64,000 bases of DNA from Stanieria sp. NIES-3757. Lineage in GTDB: Bacteria > Cyanobacteriota > Cyanobacteriia > Cyanobacteriales > Xenococcaceae. Positions 56,983 to 64,000 of the stretch are shown here, piece by piece; the stretch's first letter is position 1; every line of letters starts with the position of its first letter. The notes under the pieces are model-generated. The model had not been told where the DNA came from. It saw only the letters and a list, made by a program, of their open reading frames with translations, and ran no database searches. The DNA lies in contig AP017375.1 in the NCBI GenBank assembly GCA_002355455.1, positions 5,075,640 to 5,139,639 on the forward strand, in the 5' to 3' direction. Made by a program: the position numbers and the translations under genes.

Positions 56983-58182
56983 GTGTCTAAAAAAAGTGTT
57001 GCAAGTCTAACCGAAGCAGATGTAGCAGGAAAAAGAGTTTTAGTCCGCGCAGACTTTAATGTGCCGTTAGATGATAATGGAAACATTACTGATGACACTC
57101 GAATCAGGGCAGCTTTACCAACTGTTAAAGATTTAATTAGCAAAGGTGGTAAAGTGATTCTGTGCAGTCACATGGGTCGTCCCAAAGGTAAAGTTAATGA
57201 AAGTATGCGTTTAACTCCTGTAGCTAAACGTTTATCAGAATTATTAGGACAAGAAGTTATTAAATGCGATGACTGTATTGGTGATGAAGTTACTGCAACT
57301 ATAGATAAAATGTCTAATGGTCAAGTAGCTTTACTCGAAAACCTCCGTTTTTATGCAGAGGAAGAGAAAAATGAGCCAGAATTTGCTAAAAAATTAGCAG
57401 CTAATGCGGATTTATATGTTAATGATGCTTTTGGTACTGCACACCGCGCTCATGCTTCTACTGAAGGAGTAACTCACTACCTCAAACCTAGCGTAGCTGG
57501 TTACTTAATTGAAAAAGAGTTAAATTACCTCCAAAACGCGGTTGATAATCCTCAACGTCCTTTAGCTGCAATCATCGGTGGTTCTAAAGTTTCGAGTAAA
57601 ATTGGCGTGATCGAAACTCTACTCGAAAAATGCGATAAGCTGCTGATTGGTGGTGGCATGATCTTCACTTTCTACAAAGCTCGTGGTTTAAAAGTTGGTA
57701 AGTCTTTAGTAGAAGAAGATAAATTAGAGTTAGCCAAATCTCTAGAAGCTAAAGCTAAAGAATTAGGAGTTGAGTTATTATTACCTACCGATGTTGTTGT
57801 CGCAGATAACTTTGCTCCCGATGCTAATTCTCAAACTGTTAGCATTGAAAATATTCCCGATGGTTGGATGGGATTAGATATTGGTCCTGATTCCGTTAAA
57901 GTATTCCAAGATGCTTTAGCTGATTGTCAAGCAGTAATTTGGAATGGTCCAATGGGTGTATTTGAATTCGATAAATTTGCCGTTGGTACTGAAGCGATCG
58001 CTCATACTTTAGCAGGTAAGAAAGATGCAGTTACCATTATTGGTGGTGGCGACTCAGTAGCAGCAGTAGAAAAAGTAGGTGTTGCCGATCAAATGAGTCA
58101 CATTTCTACTGGTGGTGGTGCTAGTTTGGAGTTACTCGAAGGTAAAACTTTACCTGGTATTGTCGCTCTTGATGATGCTTAA
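56983..58182 (+). CDS. pgk: Phosphoglycerate kinase
   Basis: The glycolytic and Calvin-cycle enzyme that transfers phosphate between ATP and 3-phosphoglycerate. 399 aa, typical. It has [31 protein letters not shown], the hinge GLDIGPDSV and the ATP loop [13 protein letters not shown]. The start is GTG, with AGGAGG 9 bases upstream. Confidence 0.98.
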   Translation: MSKKSVASLTEADVAGKRVLVRADFNVPLDDNGNITDDTRIRAALPTVKDLISKGGKVILCSHMGRPKGKVNESMRLTPVAKRLSELLGQEVIKCDDCIGDEVTATIDKMSNGQVALLENLRFYAEEEKNEPEFAKKLAANADLYVNDAFGTAHRAHASTEGVTHYLKPSVAGYLIEKELNYLQNAVDNPQRPLAAIIGGSKVSSKIGVIETLLEKCDKLLIGGGMIFTFYKARGLKVGKSLVEEDKLELAKSLEAKAKELGVELLLPTDVVVADNFAPDANSQTVSIENIPDGWMGLDIGPDSVKVFQDALADCQAVIWNGPMGVFEFDKFAVGTEAIAHTLAGKKDAVTIIGGGDSVAAVEKVGVADQMSHISTGGGASLELLEGKTLPGIVALDDA

Positions 58183-58221
58183 AACTGCTGAAATTTTAAA
58201 AAACTGAATAATTAGTTTAAA

Positions 58222-58255
58222 GAAGGGGCTAAATTAATTTTTGCCCTTTTTTTGT
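58222..58255 (+). terminator. Terminator of pgk
   Basis: AGGGGC pairs with GCCCTT across an AT loop (one G-U), followed by a run of T, 40 bases after the pgk stop. Confidence 0.7.
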
Positions 58256-58345
58256 TCCAAGCTGCCAGAATGCTATTTTATGAATTGAGTAGTAAAGTGA
58301 CTACATAGAAACATCAGTTTATAGCTAGGAAAAAATAATTAATTT

Positions 58346-58801
58346 ATGAAATTGCGAGTTGTAGCAACATTCTTGGTAGTTGGTTTAATCTACTTGACTA
58401 GTTTGGTAATTACACCAACTGCTTTAGCTTTAACCCCAATTAAGTTGTACGATCTTACCTATGAAGAATGTCCCGTTGGCTCTAATCAAGGTTTAGTTTC
58501 TAGTGGAGATCTGCGCCCTGCTAATTGCTTTTTAGTGAAGGGAAAAGCAAAAAATACTACAGGGAAAACTGTAGTTGACGCAGATGTGTTTGGCAGAATT
58601 TACGATGCGAATGGTAATCCTGTGATGGAAAATCGAGGTAGAGTTGGGACAATTCTCGAAGTTCCTCCAGGGGTAAGTGATTTTCAAATTACGATTAGCG
58701 TTGCTGCTAATCAACCTACACCCCTGAAATTGGAACAATTTAAAGCCTCTGGTTTTGCTGGCAAAGTTCGTCCTTTTTATTACGATGACTTTGAAGGCTA
58801 A
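58346..58801 (+). CDS. Secreted conserved hypothetical protein
   Basis: A 151-aa protein with a signal peptide (hydrophobic residues about 6-28, cut near ALA|LTP). A beta-rich domain follows (YEECPVGSNQGLVSSG, FLVKGKAKNTTGKTVVDADV, PPGVSDFQITISV), like FxLYD/Ig-like modules. Two cysteines may form a disulfide. Periplasmic location is inferred; the role is unknown. The 3' end overlaps the YggT gene by 4 bases, tail to tail. Confidence 0.75.
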   Translation: MKLRVVATFLVVGLIYLTSLVITPTALALTPIKLYDLTYEECPVGSNQGLVSSGDLRPANCFLVKGKAKNTTGKTVVDADVFGRIYDANGNPVMENRGRVGTILEVPPGVSDFQITISVAANQPTPLKLEQFKASGFAGKVRPFYYDDFEG

Positions 58802-59067
58802 ATTGCGCTAAGTAACATCGGGAGGGATTGTTGGACAAACTGTAATAACAAAATAGCCAGAATCGGAGAAATATCGATCCCTCCTAGAGGAGGAATAAAA
58901 GAACGAAAAACATTAAGATAAGGATCGGTAATCGGACTTAAGAAAGCCATAGCTTGAAAAGCCCAGTCTGCGGTTTGAAACCAAGAAAGTAAGATTCTGA
59001 CAAACAGCAGTAACATGTAAATCGATAGAAATGTATATAAACTTTGTACGATAAAAGCTAAACCCAT
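58798..59067 (-). CDS. YggT family membrane protein
   Basis: An 89-aa protein with two membrane helices, fitting YggT/YlmG (YMLLLFVRILLSWFQ, LSPITDPYLNVFRSFIPPLGGIDISPILAILLL). Relatives help nucleoid or thylakoid organisation. Downstream of crtD on the same strand. Confidence 0.93.
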   Translation of the reverse strand: MGLAFIVQSLYTFLSIYMLLLFVRILLSWFQTADWAFQAMAFLSPITDPYLNVFRSFIPPLGGIDISPILAILLLQFVQQSLPMLLSAI

Positions 59068-59138
59068 AAATTTCCTGAGAATTATTAATTATTAGTTCTT
59101 CCATCATCTTAGCTTGACAGCCTCCAGAATTAAAGCTA

Positions 59139-60671
59139 TTAGGAGGCTTCTATTTGTCTGACAACGGTTAGGGCTGAATAACTGACTCCTGCTGTACCTT
59201 CGCCTGGATGAGTAGAGTCTCCTACCAACCACAACTTGTTAATGGGGGTACGAGTGGCAATGCCAAAAGAACCAAAAGTTGAGATTCTTTGCCCAATTCC
59301 ACCAACTATTCCTTTATCCCTAGCCGTAAATCTTGCAAAGGTACGAGGTGTAGCTGCTTCTTGATGAATAATTGTGTCTGGAGTGAGATGAAAATATTGA
59401 GCCAAACGAGCGATCGCTTCTGTGGTATATTGTTGTTTGAGTCTTTCATAATCGGCTTGAGTTCCTTTCCACCACATTTCTACATCGGTAAAGGAAGAGG
59501 CGATAATAGTGGCACATCCTTCTGGCGCACGTCCATCTCCTAGTTTACTCACCGAAACAAATAAAGAGTTATTTTCCCCAATTATCCCTTCATAATCATA
59601 GAGAAATTGTAAATGAGGAGGACATTGGGTAGGAATTGCCTCTTGTTTTACTCCCAAATAAACCACAAATGCACCCGATGCTGGTGGTAATTTATCAATT
59701 CGGCGTTGATAACTCGAAGGAGATTTCGTATCTAATAAATCAACTAAATTTTGGGCAGTGACATTAGCAACTACTTCATCAGCGTTTTCTTGCCAAACTT
59801 CTCCTGTTTTCTGATTGCGAATAGTAACCCCAATTGCTTTACCTGATTGAGTCTGAATCTGTTCTACTGTATGACGCAAATATAATTTACCACCAAATTT
59901 GGTTAAAGCTTCCACCAAGCGATCGCTTAAGACTTGCATACTACTTTGTAGATGGTATAGTCCTTGGGGTGATTGAGACACTGCTAAAGCTGTTGCTGCA
60001 TATAACAGAGCCGTTTCATCGGTATTGACTTGAGAATAAAGTTTTAATTGCAAATCAAGAAATGTTTTTAATCTTTTATCTCTCTCCAAACCATAAAGTT
60101 TTAAAGCATCTCCTACAGTCATGAATGTAAATGGCAGAGTAATTAAAGTATCTAACCTGACAGATTTTGCTAATTGCCAAACATCCCAAAGATTGCGAGG
60201 TGGTAATACAGGATCGCGGGCTTGAAAATTCCAACTAGCCCGAAACAATTTCGCCATTAATTGCCAAAAAGGTTCACTTCCAGGAAATTGTCTCTGTCTT
60301 TCTACTTGCCACTGCTCCAAATGTCTCCATACTTTAATTGGTTCAGTTTCTTGAGGTAAAAAAACCGCACAAGCAGGATCGCAAGGAGTAGCATCAGGTA
60401 ATTCAACTTCTAATTCTTGAAAGATGCGATGATGAATGCCACCTGGTTCTAAACCTGCTACTTGAGTTGCACCGACATCAAAGGTAAAACCACGACGCTT
60501 AAAAGTAGATGCACACCCACCAGGTACCATAGCCTGATCGAAGATTAATACTTCATAACCACGACGAGCAAGTAACGCTCCTGCTGTTAAACCGCCAATC
60601 CCTGCACCAACAATAATTACCCGCGATTGATTGTTACTTCCTCGACTGGTCGCCATAAAATTTCTTTGCAT
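59139..60671 (-). CDS. crtD: C-3',4' desaturase CrtD (carotenoid)
   Basis: A 510-aa FAD-dependent carotenoid desaturase/isomerase-family enzyme. It has the dinucleotide fold IIVGAGIGGLTAGALLARRG, RRGFTFDVGATQVAGLEPGG, and the C-terminal LWLVGDSTHPGEGTAGVSYSAL. In cyanobacteria CrtD introduces the 3',4' double bond of myxol carotenoids. The IS4-type element ends 64 bases upstream of its start and may have replaced its promoter. Confidence 0.9.
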   Translation of the reverse strand: MQRNFMATSRGSNNQSRVIIVGAGIGGLTAGALLARRGYEVLIFDQAMVPGGCASTFKRRGFTFDVGATQVAGLEPGGIHHRIFQELEVELPDATPCDPACAVFLPQETEPIKVWRHLEQWQVERQRQFPGSEPFWQLMAKLFRASWNFQARDPVLPPRNLWDVWQLAKSVRLDTLITLPFTFMTVGDALKLYGLERDKRLKTFLDLQLKLYSQVNTDETALLYAATALAVSQSPQGLYHLQSSMQVLSDRLVEALTKFGGKLYLRHTVEQIQTQSGKAIGVTIRNQKTGEVWQENADEVVANVTAQNLVDLLDTKSPSSYQRRIDKLPPASGAFVVYLGVKQEAIPTQCPPHLQFLYDYEGIIGENNSLFVSVSKLGDGRAPEGCATIIASSFTDVEMWWKGTQADYERLKQQYTTEAIARLAQYFHLTPDTIIHQEAATPRTFARFTARDKGIVGGIGQRISTFGSFGIATRTPINKLWLVGDSTHPGEGTAGVSYSALTVVRQIEAS

Positions 60672-60731
60672 TTCTTAACATTTTTGATCATAATATAGCG
60701 ATTCTCATGAGCGATGGGAAATAGAAAAATC

Positions 60732-61793
60732 CTAAGTACAGGACAAAAATTGTAGAGAGTGGCAAAAATCATCATGTTTTAAATCTAAATCGGTAACAAT
60801 CGAACGTAAATAATCTAGACCGTGACGAAAAATGCTTTTAGTTAATCTGCCATGCTTTTTAATTTTGATTGGTTGATGTTGATGTAACCAATCACCTATT
60901 TTAATTGCCCAACATAAAGTTAGAGACATTAAAGCTAAAAGCTTGCTCAATCTCTCCAAATCGGTAAAGTGAGTAGATTCAAGGCAAAATCCCCTAGTCT
61001 TGAACATCCCAAATAAGGTTTCGATTCCCCATCGCTTGGCGTAGTCAGAAATGGCTGTTTGAGAGGAGTCAGGAGAAACAACAATGAGTAATTCTCCATC
61101 TTCCAGACGTAAAGCAGAAACATAAACAGAACGCCCCCAGACCCATCGGCGACCAGATAAAATCTGCGTTTGACCTGGCTTGAGGTTAGCAAAGATAATC
61201 GAAGCTCTAAGAGCTTTTTTGCCATCACAAATGCGATCACTTTTTCGGATTCTGAATCGAAAAGAAATAATTGGTTCGATTAAAAGGTAAGTCAACCATT
61301 GTTTTCCAACAAACTCTCGATCTCCAGTCAGATAAGCTATCTGAGCATCAGGGAAGATTTGATAGAAACGATCTACTAAATCCATTCTGTCATTACCGTT
61401 GGAATTACCTTTCTTGTCGAGCATTTCCCAAACTAAAGGGTATGCAACGCCGTTGTGTACTATTCCTAGCATGAGAATATTGAAGCGAGTTTTTCCAAAA
61501 GACCACTCCGTTCGGTCTGTACTCAAAACCCACGGTTGCGGAATATCCATCATTCTAACTATTACTTGAGCAATTACCGAATAATCTAAGTCAAAATCCC
61601 GAAAAAAGCGTTGTAATCGCTTGAAATTAGAGTCCGTCTTCGCATGATTGCGAAATACTGTAGCTAGCTCTACCAAATTTACTGTTTTAACTCTCAGTAA
61701 GGCAATGATAAACAATGCCAAGAAACTTAGTCGTGCGCCATGCCATCCTAAAAGCGGTTTCAGAGTTTGTCGAAGTAAGTTAACCTGATTCAT
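60732..61793 (-). CDS. IS4-family DDE transposase
   Basis: A 353-aa, apparently intact transposase. Catalytic acids: STDRTEW (Asp), YLTGDREFVGKQW (Asp) and the Y-x3-W-x-IE motif YAKRWGIETLFGMFKTRG (Glu). The stop lies 4 bases beyond the left IS end, so the last codon is supplied by the target or the terminus. Confidence 0.93.
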   Translation of the reverse strand: MNQVNLLRQTLKPLLGWHGARLSFLALFIIALLRVKTVNLVELATVFRNHAKTDSNFKRLQRFFRDFDLDYSVIAQVIVRMMDIPQPWVLSTDRTEWSFGKTRFNILMLGIVHNGVAYPLVWEMLDKKGNSNGNDRMDLVDRFYQIFPDAQIAYLTGDREFVGKQWLTYLLIEPIISFRFRIRKSDRICDGKKALRASIIFANLKPGQTQILSGRRWVWGRSVYVSALRLEDGELLIVVSPDSSQTAISDYAKRWGIETLFGMFKTRGFCLESTHFTDLERLSKLLALMSLTLCWAIKIGDWLHQHQPIKIKKHGRLTKSIFRHGLDYLRSIVTDLDLKHDDFCHSLQFLSCT

Positions 61794-61881
61794 AGGGGTT
61801 TATGGATTAAGTGTGGTTACTTTTCATAAAACCCTTTTTCTGCAATACTTTCAACCTTTTTATCTGTTTTTTGTCCTGTAC
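60736..61881 (-). mobile_element. Complete IS4-type insertion sequence
   Basis: Inverted ends GTACAGGACAAAAA at 60736 and TTTTTGTCCTGTAC ending at 61881 enclose one transposase gene. TAA on both outer sides (60733-60735, 61882-61884) reads as a 3-bp target duplication. Total 1146 bp. The fresh look suggests recent insertion. Confidence 0.88.
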
Positions 61882-62002
61882 TAAGAGAAAAATCAGGTTT
61901 TTTGATAGTATTTGATAACCATGAAGTAATTAACTCTTGAGATTGATGTTAAAACCAAACTAATATTCTAGAGTTAAGGCATAATCAATTCTGTCTAGAC
62001 TG

Positions 62003-62299
62003 ATGGAAACTTCCTATGTATCCATATTTCAAACGGCTAATCTGCGTCAAAGAAAAGTAGCTTATTCAAAATGGCATCGTTATCAATCGAAGTGCTACAT
62101 TCTGAGAACTCAGATGGGATTTGAACAGGTTAACGATTCTCGCCCTCTTGTTTGTCGTGGCTGTCTGAATTATCACGGTCAAATTTATGGTAATACTCGC
62201 GAAACTCGAACCCGTTTAATCTGTGGTTTTCATCCCTACGGTTGGTTAGATTCTTCTCCCTGTCCCAATTGGGAAGGAAACGAACCAGTAAATCATTAA
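62003..62299 (+). CDS. Small Cys-rich conserved hypothetical protein
   Basis: A 98-aa product. The C-terminal half is RPLVCRGCLNYHGQIYG, TRETRTRLICGFHPYGW and SSPCPNW, with cysteines and histidines spaced like a zinc-binding fold. The N-terminal 40 residues look unrelated and may be upstream of the real start, though no later ATG before the motif was preferred. Confidence 0.6.
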   Translation: METSYVSIFQTANLRQRKVAYSKWHRYQSKCYILRTQMGFEQVNDSRPLVCRGCLNYHGQIYGNTRETRTRLICGFHPYGWLDSSPCPNWEGNEPVNH

Positions 62300-62407
62300 A
62301 ATATCACGAATTTTTGCTAAAAAAACGGTTTAAAACTAATTAATCGAGATATTCTAAAAACACATAGCCTATTTTTAACTCATTAAAAACTATTATATTA
62401 ACGAACT

Positions 62408-62740
62408 ATGAGTCAAACTAAACCACAAGAACAATCATCCGAGCTAAATCCTAAATCTTCAGGCAAAAAAGCTACACCTATTCGTTGTTTTTTTGGAACT
62501 GTTGTTTCTGGAGGACTAGCCTTTGGACTGTATTCTTTAATGTCCTCAATTGTCCAAACCTATGCGACTAAGCCTGTAGTTGGTGATAATTTGCTGGTAC
62601 TCAGAATTACTGTTGCTGTTAGAACTTTAGTTATTGGAGTTGCTGCTTTGGGTGCTGGGGTTTTTGCTTTTGTTGCCTTAGGTTTAATGTTGTTGGGAAT
62701 TCAACTAACTATTCAAAGTCTTAAAGAAGCTAGTAGCTAA
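62408..62740 (+). CDS. DUF3082 membrane protein
   Basis: A 110-aa protein with two membrane helices (residues about 30-50 and 70-100), matching the cyanobacterial/plant DUF3082 pattern (TVVSGGLAFGLYSLMSSIVQTYATKP). Function is unknown. Confidence 0.8.
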   Translation: MSQTKPQEQSSELNPKSSGKKATPIRCFFGTVVSGGLAFGLYSLMSSIVQTYATKPVVGDNLLVLRITVAVRTLVIGVAALGAGVFAFVALGLMLLGIQLTIQSLKEASS

Positions 62741-63080
62741 GACTGTTAACTGAAAGTAAAAAGTAAAAAATGTAAATAACTATTTAATGGAGTTTTTATT
62801 GAGTTTAAATCGTAGCTTGATTAATATTTATATTTACTAAAAATATATTGATAAAAAACATAAACAAATTACTTTCAATTTTTTAGGCTCCTATATTTTT
62901 AAATTTAGAATAGTAAAAGTAGCATTAAAACAATTCAAATAAATTCGCTCGATTAGGCAATTCTTACTTGGCGATCGCGTCTTGTCATTAAACCAATATA
63001 AAACATCTACTGGGAATTGGGATAAGTCACTATACAATAATTAGGCTAGTTATATATTTTGTTAGCCAGAGAACATATTT
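62741..63080. other. AT-rich spacer before carB
   Basis: 340 bases. One HIP1 site and a CATCTACTGGGAATTGGG block (63005) that also occurs as a variant at 38697. No gene. Confidence 0.45.
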
Positions 63081-64000
63081 ATGCCTCGCCGAGACGATCT
63101 ACACAAAATTCTACTCCTTGGTTCAGGTCCAATTGTGATTGGACAAGCTTGTGAATTTGATTATTCTGGTACGCAAGCCTGTAAAGCACTTCGAGAAGAA
63201 GGGTACGAAGTAGTTTTGGTCAATTCCAATCCCGCTTCAATTATGACCGATCCAGAAATGGCTAATCGTACCTATATCGAACCTTTAACACCTGAAATGG
63301 TTGAGAAAGTAATCGCTAAAGAAAGACCTGATGCTTTACTGCCAACTATGGGAGGACAAACGGCCCTGAATGTGGCAGTAGCTTTAGCCAAAAATGGGGT
63401 ATTAGATCGATACAAAGTAGAATTGATTGGTGCAAAGCTTCCTGCAATTGAAAAAGCAGAAGATCGTCTTTTATTTAAAGAAGCGATGGCAAAAATTGGT
63501 GTACCAGTTTGTCCTTCGGGTATTGCCAATACTATTGATGAAGCTAAACAAATTGCCCACGAAATTGGTAGTTATCCTTTAATTATTCGTCCTGCGTTTA
63601 CTTTGGGTGGAACTGGCGGTGGTATTGCCTATAATCAGGAAGAATACGAGGAAATGGCTCAATTTGGTATTGATGCTTCTCCCGTTTCCCAAATTCTAGT
63701 AGAAAAATCTCTTTTGGGTTGGAAAGAGTATGAGTTAGAAGTAATGCGCGATTTAGCAGATAACGTGGTGATTATCTGTTCAATTGAAAATATTGACCCG
63801 ATGGGGGTACATACTGGCGACTCGATTACCGTCGCACCAGCCCAAACTTTAACTGATAAAGAATATCAAAGATTAAGGGATTATTCTAAAGCAATTATTC
63901 GGGAAATTGGGGTGGAAACTGGTGGTTCTAATATTCAGTTTGCAGTCAATCCTGTAAATGGGGACGTAATTGTCATTGAAATGAATCCCCGTGTTTCTCG
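63081..64000 (+). CDS. carB: Carbamoyl-phosphate synthase large subunit, 3' end outside window
   Basis: The 306 visible codons from ATG 63081 are the N-terminal ATP-grasp half of Car[56 protein letters not shown] and the start of the ATP-binding core ([43 protein letters not shown]-type end). It makes carbamoyl phosphate for arginine and pyrimidines. The frame runs off the window end at about residue 306 of the family's usual ~1080. Confidence 0.95.
   Translation, partial: MPRRDDLHKILLLGSGPIVIGQACEFDYSGTQACKALREEGYEVVLVNSNPASIMTDPEMANRTYIEPLTPEMVEKVIAKERPDALLPTMGGQTALNVAVALAKNGVLDRYKVELIGAKLPAIEKAEDRLLFKEAMAKIGVPVCPSGIANTIDEAKQIAHEIGSYPLIIRPAFTLGGTGGGIAYNQEEYEEMAQFGIDASPVSQILVEKSLLGWKEYELEVMRDLADNVVIICSIENIDPMGVHTGDSITVAPAQTLTDKEYQRLRDYSKAIIREIGVETGGSNIQFAVNPVNGDVIVIEMNPRVS

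Noticed and set aside
59289-59543. Plus-strand frames inside crtD
   Set aside because: Antisense shadows of a clear carotenoid desaturase gene.
6251-63080. tRNA or rRNA genes in spacers
   Set aside because: No T-loop (GGTTCGAATCC-like) with a matching acceptor stem, and no rRNA-like conserved blocks, were found in any spacer.

Overview
The window is chromosomal DNA from a low-GC cyanobacterium. The evidence is: dozens of HIP1 octamers (GCGATCGC); a photosystem II D1 gene; cyanobacterial carotenoid genes (crtH, crtD); the NDH-1 factor CRR6; the PSII S4-domain protein; EbsA; glycogen phosphorylase; and a glutamine riboswitch driving a glutamine-synthetase inactivating factor. Gene style and AT-rich spacers would fit a Stanieria/Pleurocapsa-like genus, but that placement is inference and cannot be settled from the window. 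No rRNA, tRNA or CRISPR was found.

Layout. 1-5.5 kb: a 5'-truncated group-2 sigma factor, a GNAT gene with a damaged start, a PAS-GGDEF-EAL protein joined out of frame to an isochorismatase remnant, the PSII S4 protein and msrB. 4.4-13.0 kb: a mostly minus-strand set of stress-type genes. It holds two glycine-zipper stress proteins, DUF4383, a formaldehyde-dehydrogenase-like ADH, an SRPBCC protein, a PfpI/DJ-1 protein and a divergent stand-alone orange-carotenoid-protein N-domain homologue. 13.8-24.3 kb: a PerR/FurC-like regulator, crr6, a Tat-type phosphoesterase, glgP, cytosine deaminase and uvrA. 24.3-27.6 kb: a small accessory island with a frameshifted PIN-domain gene, Uma2, a Phd/YoeB pair whose toxin is frameshifted, and DUF29. 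27.7-45.9 kb: ispG, a DRTGG protein, ebsA, crtH, a Ser/Thr kinase, a GAF histidine kinase, a GH57/DUF3536 enzyme, a glycosyltransferase, a small repeat protein, DUF4230, a ClpC paralogue without its middle domain, an IS982 fragment, nusB and DUF502.

46-47.1 kb is a nitrogen-control micro-locus: glutamine riboswitch, 51-aa Gif protein, 45-aa PirA-like protein and an intrinsic terminator. 47.3-64 kb: dGTPase, a DUF1400 protein, a radical-SAM activase-like protein, a DUF2892 protein next to a 'rogue' D1 that has lost Mn-cluster ligands, a stand-alone A-PCP-TE NRPS, a second IS982 remnant interrupted by a repeat, pgk, crtD, an intact IS4-type element with a 3-bp target duplication upstream of crtD, and the 5' part of carB running off the end.

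The observations most worth following are the Gif/PirA riboswitch locus, the rogue D1 with its DUF2892 partner, the helical-carotenoid-protein-like gene in the stress cluster, and the M-domain-less ClpC. Several genes carry single-base or junction damage (GNAT, isochorismatase/PAS, PIN, YoeB). These are either real decay or assembly errors, and reads would decide.
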